From assembly GCF_002043005.1 (NCBI RefSeq), contig NZ_CP020331.1, forward strand, positions 62,001 through 126,000: DNA of 64,000 bases, read 5' to 3'. Origin of the DNA: Martelella mediterranea DSM 17316. Lineage in GTDB: Bacteria > Pseudomonadota > Alphaproteobacteria > Rhizobiales > Rhizobiaceae. The notes under the pieces were generated by a model. The model ran no database searches, had not been told where the DNA came from, and saw only the letters and a list, made by a program, of their open reading frames with translations. Both the position numbers and the translations under genes were made by a program. Within the stretch, counting starts at the first letter, position 1, and each line of letters opens with the position of its first letter. Below are positions 9,031 through 17,706 of the stretch, in pieces.

Positions 9031-9921
9031 TTACTTGCCGGTATAGACACCGGGAACAATCGGCTGCTCGGCCGCTACGTCCTCGCCGGCGATGACCTTG
9101 ATTGCGGTGTCGACCGCAAGCTTGCCCATCTGGTCGGGGAACTGCTGGATCACGCCGACCATGACCGGATTGCTGTCGACCGCATCGCGCGCTTCCTGCA
9201 TGCCGTCAAAGCCGATGACCTTGACCTGGTCCTGCAGGCCTGCGGCCTTGACGGCCACGCCAGCGGCAAGTGCTGCATCATCGCCGAAGCCGAAGATGCC
9301 GTCGATGTCGGGATTGGCCTGCAGCATGTTCTGGGCAGCGGCCAGGGCTTCCGCGCGGGTAATGCCGGTCTGCTGCGCAACGATCTCGATGTCGGGATGC
9401 TTGGCGATCGCGTCCTTGAAGCCGTTGATGCGGTTCACGACCGACTGGACCGTCGGATAGTCGATGATTGCGACCTTGCCCTTGCCGCCCAGTTCCTTGG
9501 CCATCAGCTCGCCAGCCTTGACGCCACCGGTGTAGTTGTCGGTGCCGATATAGGAGGTGACTTCCGCGCCTTCGACCGGGATGTCGACGGTGATGACCTT
9601 GATGCCGGCTTGCCTGGCTTTCATGATCGCAGCCAGGGCGCCCTTGCTGTCGACCGGCGAAATGACAATGACGTCGACGCCCTTGACGATGAAGTCTTCG
9701 ATATCGGCCAGCTGCTTGGACAGGTCCTGATTGGCGATGGAAACTTCGAGCGGCACATTCTGGGCCTTCGCCTCTTCGGTCATCGCCTTGGCCAGTTCAA
9801 TGTAGAAGGGATGCTGCTGGGTCAGAAGCGATGCGCCAATGCCATCGGCAAAGACGGGCGCTGCGGCTGCAGACAGCAGGCCGAGTGCGAGTACGGATTT
9901 CAAAATAGCACGACGAAACAT
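9031..9921 (-). CDS. Sugar-binding periplasmic protein (RbsB type)
   Basis: A 296-residue periplasmic binding protein 4 family member with a Sec signal peptide (about residues 1-25, ending APVFA). Ribose-binding-like strands are GVDVIVISPVD, DNYTGGVKAGE and IFGFGDDAALAAG. A strong GGGAGGAT ribosome site precedes the ATG. It is the first gene of the operon, as expected for the most abundant component. Ligand inferred as D-tagatose or a related hexulose or hexitol from the downstream enzymes. Confidence 0.93.
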   Translation of the reverse strand: MFRRAILKSVLALGLLSAAAAPVFADGIGASLLTQQHPFYIELAKAMTEEAKAQNVPLEVSIANQDLSKQLADIEDFIVKGVDVIVISPVDSKGALAAIMKARQAGIKVITVDIPVEGAEVTSYIGTDNYTGGVKAGELMAKELGGKGKVAIIDYPTVQSVVNRINGFKDAIAKHPDIEIVAQQTGITRAEALAAAQNMLQANPDIDGIFGFGDDAALAAGVAVKAAGLQDQVKVIGFDGMQEARDAVDSNPVMVGVIQQFPDQMGKLAVDTAIKVIAGEDVAAEQPIVPGVYTGK

Positions 9922-10421
9922 GTGATCCTCCCGGAACAGTTTTTCAGAGCCGATTTGATGTCATCGGGTTCAGGTCGCGGCTCCCCCCGCCTGATCTCCT
10001 TAAGCAGTAGGAGCATATATCTTTACGCGCGTCAATTTTAAAGTATTTATGCGGAAATATTTTTATGGGTTGCATGGCGTTGAACCGTGACTCTGGAGGC
10101 GCGCGGTAACTTCATGATCGTGATCACCCGCGATGAATTGCATTTCGCACGGCATCGTAAAGTTAATAGCTACCACTCGTTGCCGTTGGATATGTGGACG
10201 GCTCCGAGCATAACGATAAAATCATCTCGATCGCCGCCAGTTGCAGGGCATTGTCCGCTTGGAGATCAGCATGCCGAAAGCCAACAAAACGCTCCCAAGA
10301 ACTTCAGGAGCCTCCTCGTCGAAAACGTTCTGGAGACGTTCAGAAAGGTTTTCGAGATATGCAGGAGAGGTTCGGCCTATAATTTAGGCACAAGATGCCA
10401 CTGCATAAAAATTGACATCTC
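9922..10421. other. Divergent control region of sugar operon; no gene
   Basis: About 500 bp without a supportable gene. The part near 10010-10080 is unusually AT-rich and contains the dyad ACGCGCGT (10025-10032), a CpG-centred palindrome of the kind LacI-family repressors bind; this makes it a candidate operator for the sugar operon. The rest (10090-10400) shows only short frames with no family resemblance. Confidence 0.35.
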
Positions 10422-10450
10422 TCCAATAATTCTCTACTTGGAAAAAAGTT
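10422..10450 (+). promoter_or_regulatory. Sigma-70-like promoter of the amide-scavenging operon
   Basis: TTGACA (10422-10427), 17-nt spacer, TACTTG (10445-10450), 30 nt upstream of the binding-protein start. The -10 is imperfect. Confidence 0.5.
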
Positions 10451-10480
10451 TTCCTGTTCGAGATATTGAAGGACCTCCGC

Positions 10481-11521
10481 ATGCCGCTTTCCACGTCTTT
10501 TCTCAGGGTGAGCGCCGTTGCCTCGCTTCTCCTTGCCCTTCCCGCCGTTTCGGCCCATGCCGAGGAAACCTTCGTCGTTTCCAACTGGGGCTATTCGAAC
10601 GAGTTTTACGAGCCCTTCATCTTCGAACCCTTCGAAAAGGCGCATGATGTCAGGATCGTCGTCGAAACCGGCGGCGCTCCGGAACGGCTCAACAAGGCGC
10701 GCATTCGCGGCGGGGTCGACGTCATTCTGCTGACAGACAAGTTCTCGCAGATCGGCATCAATCAAGGCGCTTTCGAGAAAATCGATTCCTCCAAGCTTTC
10801 GAATTTCGACGAGCTCTATGATGCCGCCAAGAACCCGCAGGGGGAATACGGCCCGGCCTACACCTTCGGTCGTTATGGCATCGTCTACGACAAGACCCGC
10901 ACCGACACGCCGGTCACCTCGTGGTGCGATCTGTGGCGCGACGACTTCGCCGGCGCCATCGCCATGCCAGCCTTCAACACGACCGGCGGTCCGCTGACGG
11001 TGATGATGGCCGGTAAATGCGTCGGTTCCGACGCGTTCGATGACCCGGACACCGCCTTTGCCAAGATGGCCGAACTGAAGCCGAATATCGTCAAGACCTT
11101 CTCCTCCGGCTCGGAGCTCACCAATCTTCTGTCGACCGGCGAGGCCTTTATCGGTCTCGCACAGGACTATGCCTTCCCGGCGATCCAGGCCGCCAACCCG
11201 AATATCGGCTGGGCCGAGCTTTCGGAAGGCGATTTCCGGATGATGAACACCTACAACATCCCGAAGAACGCCAAGCACAAGGACCTCGCCCTTGCCTTCA
11301 TCGATTTCTCGATCTCGATGCAGGCCCAGAAGGACGCGGCGATCGAACTGGTCAGCGGTTCCGGCCCGGTCAACAAGACCGTGGAACTGACGCCGGAGCA
11401 GGCCTCCCAGCTCGTCTATGGCGAAAAGGCCGTGCTCAGCATGCAGCCGACGCCCTACGACAAGCTGCTCGACGTCAATGACGACTGGGAGCGTCGCTGG
11501 AACGACGTCTTCGGGCGCTGA
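10481..11521 (+). CDS. PotD-like extracellular solute-binding protein
   Basis: A 346-residue periplasmic binding protein of the spermidine/putrescine (PotD/AfuA) group with a signal peptide ending AVSAHA near residue 27. The mature start ETFVVSNWGYS, the block GAPERLNKARI and the C-terminal YDKLLDVNDDWERRW fit this group. The ATG at 10481 is preceded by GAAGGA; a TTG five codons earlier would bury that site. It is the first gene of an operon with two permeases, an ATPase and catabolic enzymes. The ligand is unlikely to be a simple polyamine given those enzymes. Confidence 0.9.
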   Translation: MPLSTSFLRVSAVASLLLALPAVSAHAEETFVVSNWGYSNEFYEPFIFEPFEKAHDVRIVVETGGAPERLNKARIRGGVDVILLTDKFSQIGINQGAFEKIDSSKLSNFDELYDAAKNPQGEYGPAYTFGRYGIVYDKTRTDTPVTSWCDLWRDDFAGAIAMPAFNTTGGPLTVMMAGKCVGSDAFDDPDTAFAKMAELKPNIVKTFSSGSELTNLLSTGEAFIGLAQDYAFPAIQAANPNIGWAELSEGDFRMMNTYNIPKNAKHKDLALAFIDFSISMQAQKDAAIELVSGSGPVNKTVELTPEQASQLVYGEKAVLSMQPTPYDKLLDVNDDWERRWNDVFGR

Positions 11522-11532
11522 CGGAATCCAAA

Positions 11533-12393
11533 TTGTCGTCCCGCGTCTCCATCGTGCAGCGCATCAGCGCTCTTGGCCCGTGGTTGCTGGTTCTGCCGGC
11601 AACCGCGGTGCTGGTTTTCATCCTGGTCATTCCGGTGGCGGGCACGCTTGCCGAAAGCTTCTCCAATCCGGCCGGGCTTTTCGCCAACTACCGCGATTTC
11701 TTCGCCGACAGCTATAACCGAACGGTGATGATCCGTTCGTTCCGCATTGCCTTCCTGTCGACGCTGACGGCGCTCGTCCTCGGCTTCGGCGGCGCCTACA
11801 TGATCGCCAATGCGTCCCAAGGCGTGAAGCGCGTCCTGCTGATCCTGTCGGTGTTCCCGCTTCTGACCAGCGTGGTCGTCCGCTCCTTCTCCTTCATGGC
11901 GATCCTCGGGCGCAACGGCGTGGTCAACACCGCGCTGATCAAGCTCGGCATCATCAGCGAACCCCTCGAAATGCTGTTCACGCAGGGCGCGGTGATCGCC
12001 GGCCTTGCCTATCTGTTCACGCCGCTGATGATCCTGTCGCTGGTCGGCGTGCTCGAAAATATCGAGGACGACCTCTATCTCGCGGCCGGCTCGCTCGGCG
12101 CCTCTCCCGCGTCCGTCTTCTTTCAGGTCACGCTGCCGCTCGCCGTGCCCGGCATGATCGTCGGTTCGATCTTGGTGTTCACCGGGTCGCTCGCCACCTT
12201 CGTCACGCCGACGCTTCTCGGCGGCGAGCCGCAGATGACGCTGGCGACACTGCTTTACCAGAAGGCGATGATCTCGTTCGACTGGGGCGTGGCCAACACC
12301 ATTGCCGCGATCATGATGGCAACCGCGATCTTTTGCGTCGTGGTGCTCGGCACGATCGCCAGCCGCATCTCGGCCCGGAGGGCAGTGCATTGA
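11533..12393 (+). CDS. ABC transporter permease (PotB-like)
   Basis: A 286-residue inner-membrane permease of the BPD_transp_1 family with about six membrane spans and the cytoplasmic EAA-type loop (AAGSLGASPASVFFQVTLP). The start is a TTG at 11533 with a weak GACGGAA site; no in-frame ATG or GTG gives a full first helix. It overlaps the next permease by four bases, so translation is probably coupled. Confidence 0.88.
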   Translation: MSSRVSIVQRISALGPWLLVLPATAVLVFILVIPVAGTLAESFSNPAGLFANYRDFFADSYNRTVMIRSFRIAFLSTLTALVLGFGGAYMIANASQGVKRVLLILSVFPLLTSVVVRSFSFMAILGRNGVVNTALIKLGIISEPLEMLFTQGAVIAGLAYLFTPLMILSLVGVLENIEDDLYLAAGSLGASPASVFFQVTLPLAVPGMIVGSILVFTGSLATFVTPTLLGGEPQMTLATLLYQKAMISFDWGVANTIAAIMMATAIFCVVVLGTIASRISARRAVH

Positions 12394-13181
12394 CCGGACG
12401 CCGCATTCATCCACTGTCAAAACTGTTCGGTTGGCTGGTGATCCTGTTCCTGGCGGGGCCGATCGTGATCGTCATCGGCACGTCCGTCTCCGACACGCCC
12501 TATCTCGCCTTCCCGCCGCAGGGCTTCACGCTCAAATGGTATGCCAATGTGTTCAATCACAGCGGCTTTCTCGACACCTTCATCATATCGATGCAGGTGG
12601 CCGTCGGCGGCACGCTGATCGCGCTGGTCACCGGTCTCGCGGCCGCCTATGCGCTGACGCGCTACAGGATGAAGATTCCCGGGTGGTACGGCTCGGTGTT
12701 CTTCCTGCCGTTCTTCATCCCGGAAATCGTCTTCGGCTTTTCGCTGCTGAAGACGCTGATCGTCCAGTTTCAACTGCCGATCCTGCCGTCGCTGATCCTC
12801 GGCCATGCGATCCTGTGCCTGCCCTATATGGTGCGGGTGATCGGGGCGAGCCTTGCGGGCTTCGATTTTTCCATCCAGGAGGCCGCCATCAGCCTCGGCA
12901 TGCATCCGGTCAAGGCGTTCTGGACCATCGTCCTGCCCAATATCCGCTCGGGCGTGATTGCCGGCATGGTGCTCGCCTTCATCACCTCGCTGAATGACAT
13001 GGCCGTGGCGCTGTTCCTGACCGGGCCCGGCATCTCCACCCTGCCGATCGAGGTCTTCACCTATGTGCAGCAGTTCTTCGATCCGACCGTCAGCGCCGTT
13101 TCCGTGCTGCTGATGGGCGTCACCATTCTCGTCATGATGCTGATCGAGCGCAGCCTCGGTCTGTCGAAGACCGTTCAATAG
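12390..13181 (+). CDS. ABC transporter permease (PotC-like)
   Basis: A 263-residue permease, partner of the preceding gene, with the EAA loop QEAAISLGMHPVKAFWTIVLP. I choose the TTG at 12390 because GGAGGG lies 8 nt upstream and it overlaps the previous stop (TTGA). An earlier TTG at 12333 would add a charged non-membrane extension. Both permeases of this transporter therefore use TTG starts. Confidence 0.87.
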   Translation: MTGRRIHPLSKLFGWLVILFLAGPIVIVIGTSVSDTPYLAFPPQGFTLKWYANVFNHSGFLDTFIISMQVAVGGTLIALVTGLAAAYALTRYRMKIPGWYGSVFFLPFFIPEIVFGFSLLKTLIVQFQLPILPSLILGHAILCLPYMVRVIGASLAGFDFSIQEAAISLGMHPVKAFWTIVLPNIRSGVIAGMVLAFITSLNDMAVALFLTGPGISTLPIEVFTYVQQFFDPTVSAVSVLLMGVTILVMMLIERSLGLSKTVQ

Positions 13182-13189
13182 GAGTTTTC

Positions 13190-14266
13190 ATGGCTGAGAA
13201 CGCCGTCATCCTCAACAATGTCACCGCCCATTACGGCACGACGCAGGTCCTGCACGGGCTGAACCTGTCCGTCGGCGAGGGCGAACTGGTCTCGCTTCTC
13301 GGCTCCAGCGGCTGCGGCAAGACCACGACGCTGCGGCTGCTTGCGGGCTTCCTGCAGCCGACGGGCGGGCAGATTTCGGTCGCCGGGCGCGATGTCACCG
13401 GTCTGCCGCCGCACAAACGCGATGCCGGCATCGTGTTCCAGAACTATGCGCTGTTCCCGCATCTGACCGTCGCCGAAAATGTCGGCTTCGGACTGAAGCA
13501 GCGCAAGGTGGCGCCCGCCGAACGGCAGAAACGCGTGGCCGGCATGCTGGAGCGCGTCGGGCTTTCGAGCTTTGCCGACCGTCTTCCAGCCGCCCTTTCC
13601 GGCGGACAGCGCCAGCGCGTTGCCGTCGCCCGCGCGCTCGCCATCGATCCGCCGCTCCTGATGTTCGACGAGCCGCTTTCCAACCTCGATGCCAAGCTGC
13701 GCGTCGACATGCGGGTGGAAATCCGCGAGCTGCAGAAGGCCAATCGCCGCACCGCCATCTATGTGACCCACGACCAGGAAGAGGCCTTTTCCATTTCCGA
13801 CCGCGTGGCGATCATGAATGCCGGCAACATCGTCCAGCTTGATACGCCCGAAGTGCTCTACACGCGACCGGTCAATGCCTTCGTCGCCCGCTTCGTCGGC
13901 TTCGACAATTTGATCGCGATGCATGTCGTCGCCCGTAATGGCGCGACGGTGACGGCGGAGCTTGCAGGCGGCGAGCGGATCGACCTCGACGAGGGCAAGA
14001 CCGGCCCGCTGCCGGAGCGCTTCGTCATCGGCGCTCGCCCGGAAGGCCTGACCCTGACGGATGCGGGCCATGACAATGCGATTGCCGGCAAGACCCATAT
14101 GCGCTCCTATCTCGGCCGCGCATACAAGTACAAGATCGAGACCGCCGCAGGCGTTCTGATCGCCAATGGCGCGCTCTCGACCCCGATCGAGGCAGAACGG
14201 AATGTCGGCCTTGCCTTCGATTTCACCCATTGCTGCATTCTGGAAGACGAGGGGGAGGCGTCATGA
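13190..14266 (+). CDS. ABC transporter ATP-binding protein (PotA-like)
   Basis: A 358-residue ATPase with Walker A GSSGCGKTT, Q-loop VFQNYALFPHLTV, signature LSGGQRQRVAVARALA, Walker B LLMFDEPLSNLD and switch His in VTHDQEEA. A C-terminal TOBE-like domain (about 240-350) is typical of the polyamine/iron importer class. It energises the transporter encoded by 10481-13181 and overlaps the hydrolase gene by four bases. Confidence 0.93.
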   Translation: MAENAVILNNVTAHYGTTQVLHGLNLSVGEGELVSLLGSSGCGKTTTLRLLAGFLQPTGGQISVAGRDVTGLPPHKRDAGIVFQNYALFPHLTVAENVGFGLKQRKVAPAERQKRVAGMLERVGLSSFADRLPAALSGGQRQRVAVARALAIDPPLLMFDEPLSNLDAKLRVDMRVEIRELQKANRRTAIYVTHDQEEAFSISDRVAIMNAGNIVQLDTPEVLYTRPVNAFVARFVGFDNLIAMHVVARNGATVTAELAGGERIDLDEGKTGPLPERFVIGARPEGLTLTDAGHDNAIAGKTHMRSYLGRAYKYKIETAAGVLIANGALSTPIEAERNVGLAFDFTHCCILEDEGEAS

Positions 14267-15195
14267 GCCGGACCATCGTCGCCGCCGCGGCCCAGCTGGG
14301 GCCGATCGCCCGCTTGGACACCCGCAAGGCCGTTGTCGAGCGCCTGATCGCGCTTCTTGGAGAAGCAGCGTCCAGGGGGGCGGAGCTCGTCGTCTTTCCC
14401 GAACTGACACTGACGACCTTCTTTCCGCGCTGGCACATGACAGACCCGGACGAAATCGACGCGTTTTACGAGACGGAGATGCCGGGGCCGGACACACGGC
14501 CTCTGTTTGAGACGGCCAGGCGGCTGAAGATCGGGTTCTATTTGGGTTATGCGGAACTGGCGGTCGAGAACGGCGTGAAGCATCGCTACAACACCGCCAT
14601 CCTTGTCGACAGGAACGGCGAGATTGTCGGCACATACCGCAAGATCCATCTGCCGGGCTGGGACAGGCCGCAGCCCGGCAGGACCGCGCAGCACCTCGAA
14701 AAATACTATTTCGAGCCCGGAAATCTCGGCTTCAAAGTGTTCGAGACCATGGGAACGCGCATCGGCATGGCGATCTGCAACGACCGCCGCTGGCCGGAGA
14801 CCTATCGGGTGATGGCGCTGAAGGGCTCGGAGATGATCCTTGTCGGCTACAACACGCCCGACGACCATACCGGCCATTTCGATTTCGACAGCCTGACCCA
14901 GTTCCACAACCAGCTTTCGCTCCAGGCCGGCGCCTACCAGAATTCCAACTGGGTGATCGCGACGGCGAAGGCGGGACACGAGGAAGGTTCGAACCTGATC
15001 GGCCAGTCGATGATCGTCGCCCCGTCCGGTCAGATCGTCGCCATGGCAACCTCAACCGCCGACGAGGTGATCGTGGCGAAATGCGATCTCGACATGGCGG
15101 CCCTTTACCGCAAGACCATTTTCGACTTCGCCCGCCACCGCGAACCGGAAGCCTACCGGCTGATCGTCGAGACCAGGGGGCCGGTATCGGACTGA
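14263..15195 (+). CDS. N-carbamoyl-D-amino-acid hydrolase-like carbon-nitrogen hydrolase
   Basis: A 310-residue nitrilase-superfamily enzyme closely resembling Agrobacterium D-carbamoylase along its length (segments VFPELTLTTFFPRWH, YRKIHLPG, ICNDRRWPETYRVM, SLQAGAYQN). The catalytic triad sits at the family positions: E47, K127, C172. These enzymes hydrolyse N-carbamoyl-D-amino acids to the D-amino acid, CO2 and ammonia. No hydantoinase is present, so the substrate may be a carbamoyl or other amide imported by the upstream transporter. GGGGGAGG precedes the ATG, which overlaps the ATPase stop. Confidence 0.9.
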   Translation: MSRTIVAAAAQLGPIARLDTRKAVVERLIALLGEAASRGAELVVFPELTLTTFFPRWHMTDPDEIDAFYETEMPGPDTRPLFETARRLKIGFYLGYAELAVENGVKHRYNTAILVDRNGEIVGTYRKIHLPGWDRPQPGRTAQHLEKYYFEPGNLGFKVFETMGTRIGMAICNDRRWPETYRVMALKGSEMILVGYNTPDDHTGHFDFDSLTQFHNQLSLQAGAYQNSNWVIATAKAGHEEGSNLIGQSMIVAPSGQIVAMATSTADEVIVAKCDLDMAALYRKTIFDFARHREPEAYRLIVETRGPVSD

Positions 15196-15231
15196 ATGCA
15201 TGAAGACTGTAGCAGCCGGGAGGAGACAGAA

Positions 15232-15858
15232 ATGCAAGACACTGAGGCCATGACGGCCGAGCATGAGGCCGGTTCGGTTGCCCGTATCCTGTCGGACATG
15301 CGCCGGGAGAACGGCTGGACGCTTGCCGAATTGTCGAAGCGCACCGGGGTCTCGATCTCGGCGCTTTCCAAGATCGAGAACGGTCAGAGCCAGCCGGCCT
15401 TTTCGGTGCTGACCCGACTTTCGAGCGGTCTTGGCGTCGACTTTGCCGACCTTCTCGAAGGCCGTTCCGGAAGCGCACGTTTCGCCCGCGCGGCCCGGAC
15501 CATCAATCGCCGGGGGGAGGGCAAGCGGCTCGAAAACGACATGGGCGTCTACCGGCTGCTTGCCACCGAACTCGCCGCCAAGGCCCTGACGCCGATGGTG
15601 ATCGACATTCCGGCGCGCGCCGACCGGGCGGAACCGGCCCGCAGCGCCCATAGCGGCGAGGAATTCGTCTATGTGCTTTCGGGCAATGTGATCTTCGAGA
15701 TGGTCCCTTACGCCCCGGTCATCCTGGCCGAGGGCGACACCGTCTATTTCGACGCGGCATCGGAGCACGGGTTCTACGCCACCGGCCCCGGCAATGCCCG
15801 CATTCTTTCCATCTGCTATTCCGGTTCCGGCGCGGCGCCGGACCACCTCACGGTGTAA
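15232..15858 (+). CDS. XRE-cupin transcriptional regulator
   Basis: A 208-residue regulator with an N-terminal XRE helix-turn-helix (WTLAELSKRTGVSISALSKI, about residues 30-60) and a C-terminal cupin_2 domain with HSGEEFVYVLSG and SEHGFYATG. I use the ATG at 15232, preceded by GGGAGGAGA; an upstream ATG at 15196 lacks a ribosome site. Its position inside the operon suggests local control, with the cupin sensing a pathway metabolite. Confidence 0.92.
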   Translation: MQDTEAMTAEHEAGSVARILSDMRRENGWTLAELSKRTGVSISALSKIENGQSQPAFSVLTRLSSGLGVDFADLLEGRSGSARFARAARTINRRGEGKRLENDMGVYRLLATELAAKALTPMVIDIPARADRAEPARSAHSGEEFVYVLSGNVIFEMVPYAPVILAEGDTVYFDAASEHGFYATGPGNARILSICYSGSGAAPDHLTV

Positions 15859-15860
15859 TC

Positions 15861-17702
15861 ATGATCGATGCGAAATCCGAAGTTCGGCTGCGCCAGCGGC
15901 TGACCCTTGTCGCGCTTGGAAAGGCGCCGGCCGACCGTATCCTGCGTGTCGGCCGGCTGCTCGACACGGCAACCCGGACGTGGTCCGACCATCAGGAGAT
16001 CGTCATCGCTGCCGACCGGATCGCCTATGTCGGGCCCGCCGGGTCATGGCCGGGACCGTGCGATGTCATTGACGAGCGCCCAGACCTGATGGCCATTCCC
16101 GGCCTCGGCGAAGTGCACAAGCATATCGAAAGCTCGCACCTGACGCCGGAATGGGAGGCGGCGCTGGTGATGCCGCGCGGCAATACCTGGACCTGCGAGG
16201 CGAGCCATGAATTCTCCAATGTGCGCGGTTCGAAGACGCTCGATTTCTGGATGACGGCGCGCCAGCACGGCTCGCCGCTGAAGATCTTTCCGCTTCCGGG
16301 TTCCGCCGTTCCGCCGACGGCCTATGAACATGGCGGCGGCTATCTCGGCCATGACGAGCAGCGCGACTTCATGGCCGGCAGCCTGATGGTCGCGGGCCTC
16401 GACGAGGTGATGGACTGGCCGGCCGTCTGGAACCCGGAAAACGGCTCTCACGAACGGCTCTGGGGCATGATCGAGGCCACCTTCGCCGCCCGCGGCGTGG
16501 TCGAGGGTCATGCCGCGGGCATCCGGGACCTTCCGACGATCAATGCCTTTGCCGCCGCGGGTCTGGCATCCGACCACGAGGCGTGGACGGCGGAGGAGTT
16601 CTGGGACAAGCTCACCCACGGGCTGTTTGCCGAGCTGAGACCTCACTCCATGCCCGATGTCATCAAGGGCCTGCTGGAACGCGGTCTTGCCGACTGGTCG
16701 CAGATCGCATTTGCCACCGACGACCGCTCGGCTTCGGAAACCCTGCAGAAGGGCGCGACCGATTACAATGTCCGCCTTGCGATCCAGTCCGGCCTCGCGC
16801 CCGAAATCGCCATTCAGTGCGTCACCATCAACCCGGCCCGGCACATGCGGCTGACGCCCTGGGTGGGCACGATCGCGCCCGGTCGTTTTGCCGATATCGT
16901 GCTTCTCTCCGACCTCGAAAGCTTCGAGATCGCCGAGGTCTGGGCCGATGGAAAACAGGTCTCCCGCGGCACGGACTACATTCTTCCCGTCCCCGCAATC
17001 GTCTGGCCGGACTGGGCCCGCGACACGGTCAATACCGGCGGCACTTTCGAGGCCGCCGACTTCGCAATTCCTGCCGAGGCCGGTCGCTATATGATGACGG
17101 CGGCGGTGTTGCGCCCGTTCCACTGGGAAGACGATTTCCTGACCTATGAGCTGCCGGTGGAGGGCGGCTTCGTTCAGCGCGACACGGCGCAAAACATCAC
17201 CAAATTCGCCATCGTCGACCGGTTTTCCGGCAGAAAGTCCGTCTCGAAAATGTTCTGGGCCGGCACGGGACCGAAGACGCCGGACTGCGCGCTTGCAAGC
17301 TCGCTTGCCCATGACAAGCATAACATCTGGTGCGTCGGCTCTTCCGATCAGGCAATGGCGACGGCCGTCAATGCGCTGATCGAAACCGGCGGCGGCTGGG
17401 CGCTGGTGCGCGACAACAAGGTGGTCGCCACCGTGCGCTACGAGATCGCCGGACTGATGTCGCAACGCTCCGCAGAAGACCTCGATGCCGACATGCAGGC
17501 GCTCTATGCGGAAGGCGAAAAGATCGAATGGATGTTCGAGCCGTCCTCCTCGCCGCGCTGGTGGGCGGGCTTTCCCGAACGCCTCGCCTTCGCCACGCTG
17601 ACCTGCGCGCCCTGGCGCTGGGTCCTGGTCGCGCCGTCGGATTATGCGCCGGAGGGGCTCGTCAATGTCGCGACGGGCGAAACGCACAGGATCGTCTGGT
17701 AA
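15861..17702 (+). CDS. Adenine deaminase-like amidohydrolase
   Basis: A 613-residue metal-dependent hydrolase of the adenine deaminase (Ade) subfamily. The metal motif is present as PGLGEVHKHIESSHLTP (HxH, where adenine deaminases usually have HVHIESS), followed by VVEGHAAG, FATDDRSA and INPARHMRLTPWVGTIAPGR. The long C-terminal domain is typical of Ade. It follows the regulator by two bases. The Gly-Glu in place of Ile-Asp before HxH and the operon context make a substrate other than adenine plausible. Confidence 0.85.
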   Translation: MIDAKSEVRLRQRLTLVALGKAPADRILRVGRLLDTATRTWSDHQEIVIAADRIAYVGPAGSWPGPCDVIDERPDLMAIPGLGEVHKHIESSHLTPEWEAALVMPRGNTWTCEASHEFSNVRGSKTLDFWMTARQHGSPLKIFPLPGSAVPPTAYEHGGGYLGHDEQRDFMAGSLMVAGLDEVMDWPAVWNPENGSHERLWGMIEATFAARGVVEGHAAGIRDLPTINAFAAAGLASDHEAWTAEEFWDKLTHGLFAELRPHSMPDVIKGLLERGLADWSQIAFATDDRSASETLQKGATDYNVRLAIQSGLAPEIAIQCVTINPARHMRLTPWVGTIAPGRFADIVLLSDLESFEIAEVWADGKQVSRGTDYILPVPAIVWPDWARDTVNTGGTFEAADFAIPAEAGRYMMTAAVLRPFHWEDDFLTYELPVEGGFVQRDTAQNITKFAIVDRFSGRKSVSKMFWAGTGPKTPDCALASSLAHDKHNIWCVGSSDQAMATAVNALIETGGGWALVRDNKVVATVRYEIAGLMSQRSAEDLDADMQALYAEGEKIEWMFEPSSSPRWWAGFPERLAFATLTCAPWRWVLVAPSDYAPEGLVNVATGETHRIVW

Positions 17703-17706
17703 GGCC

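Noticed and set aside
10087..10647. 186-codon plus-strand frame overlapping the PotD-like start
   Set aside because: Out of frame with the binding protein, no ribosome site, no family resemblance.
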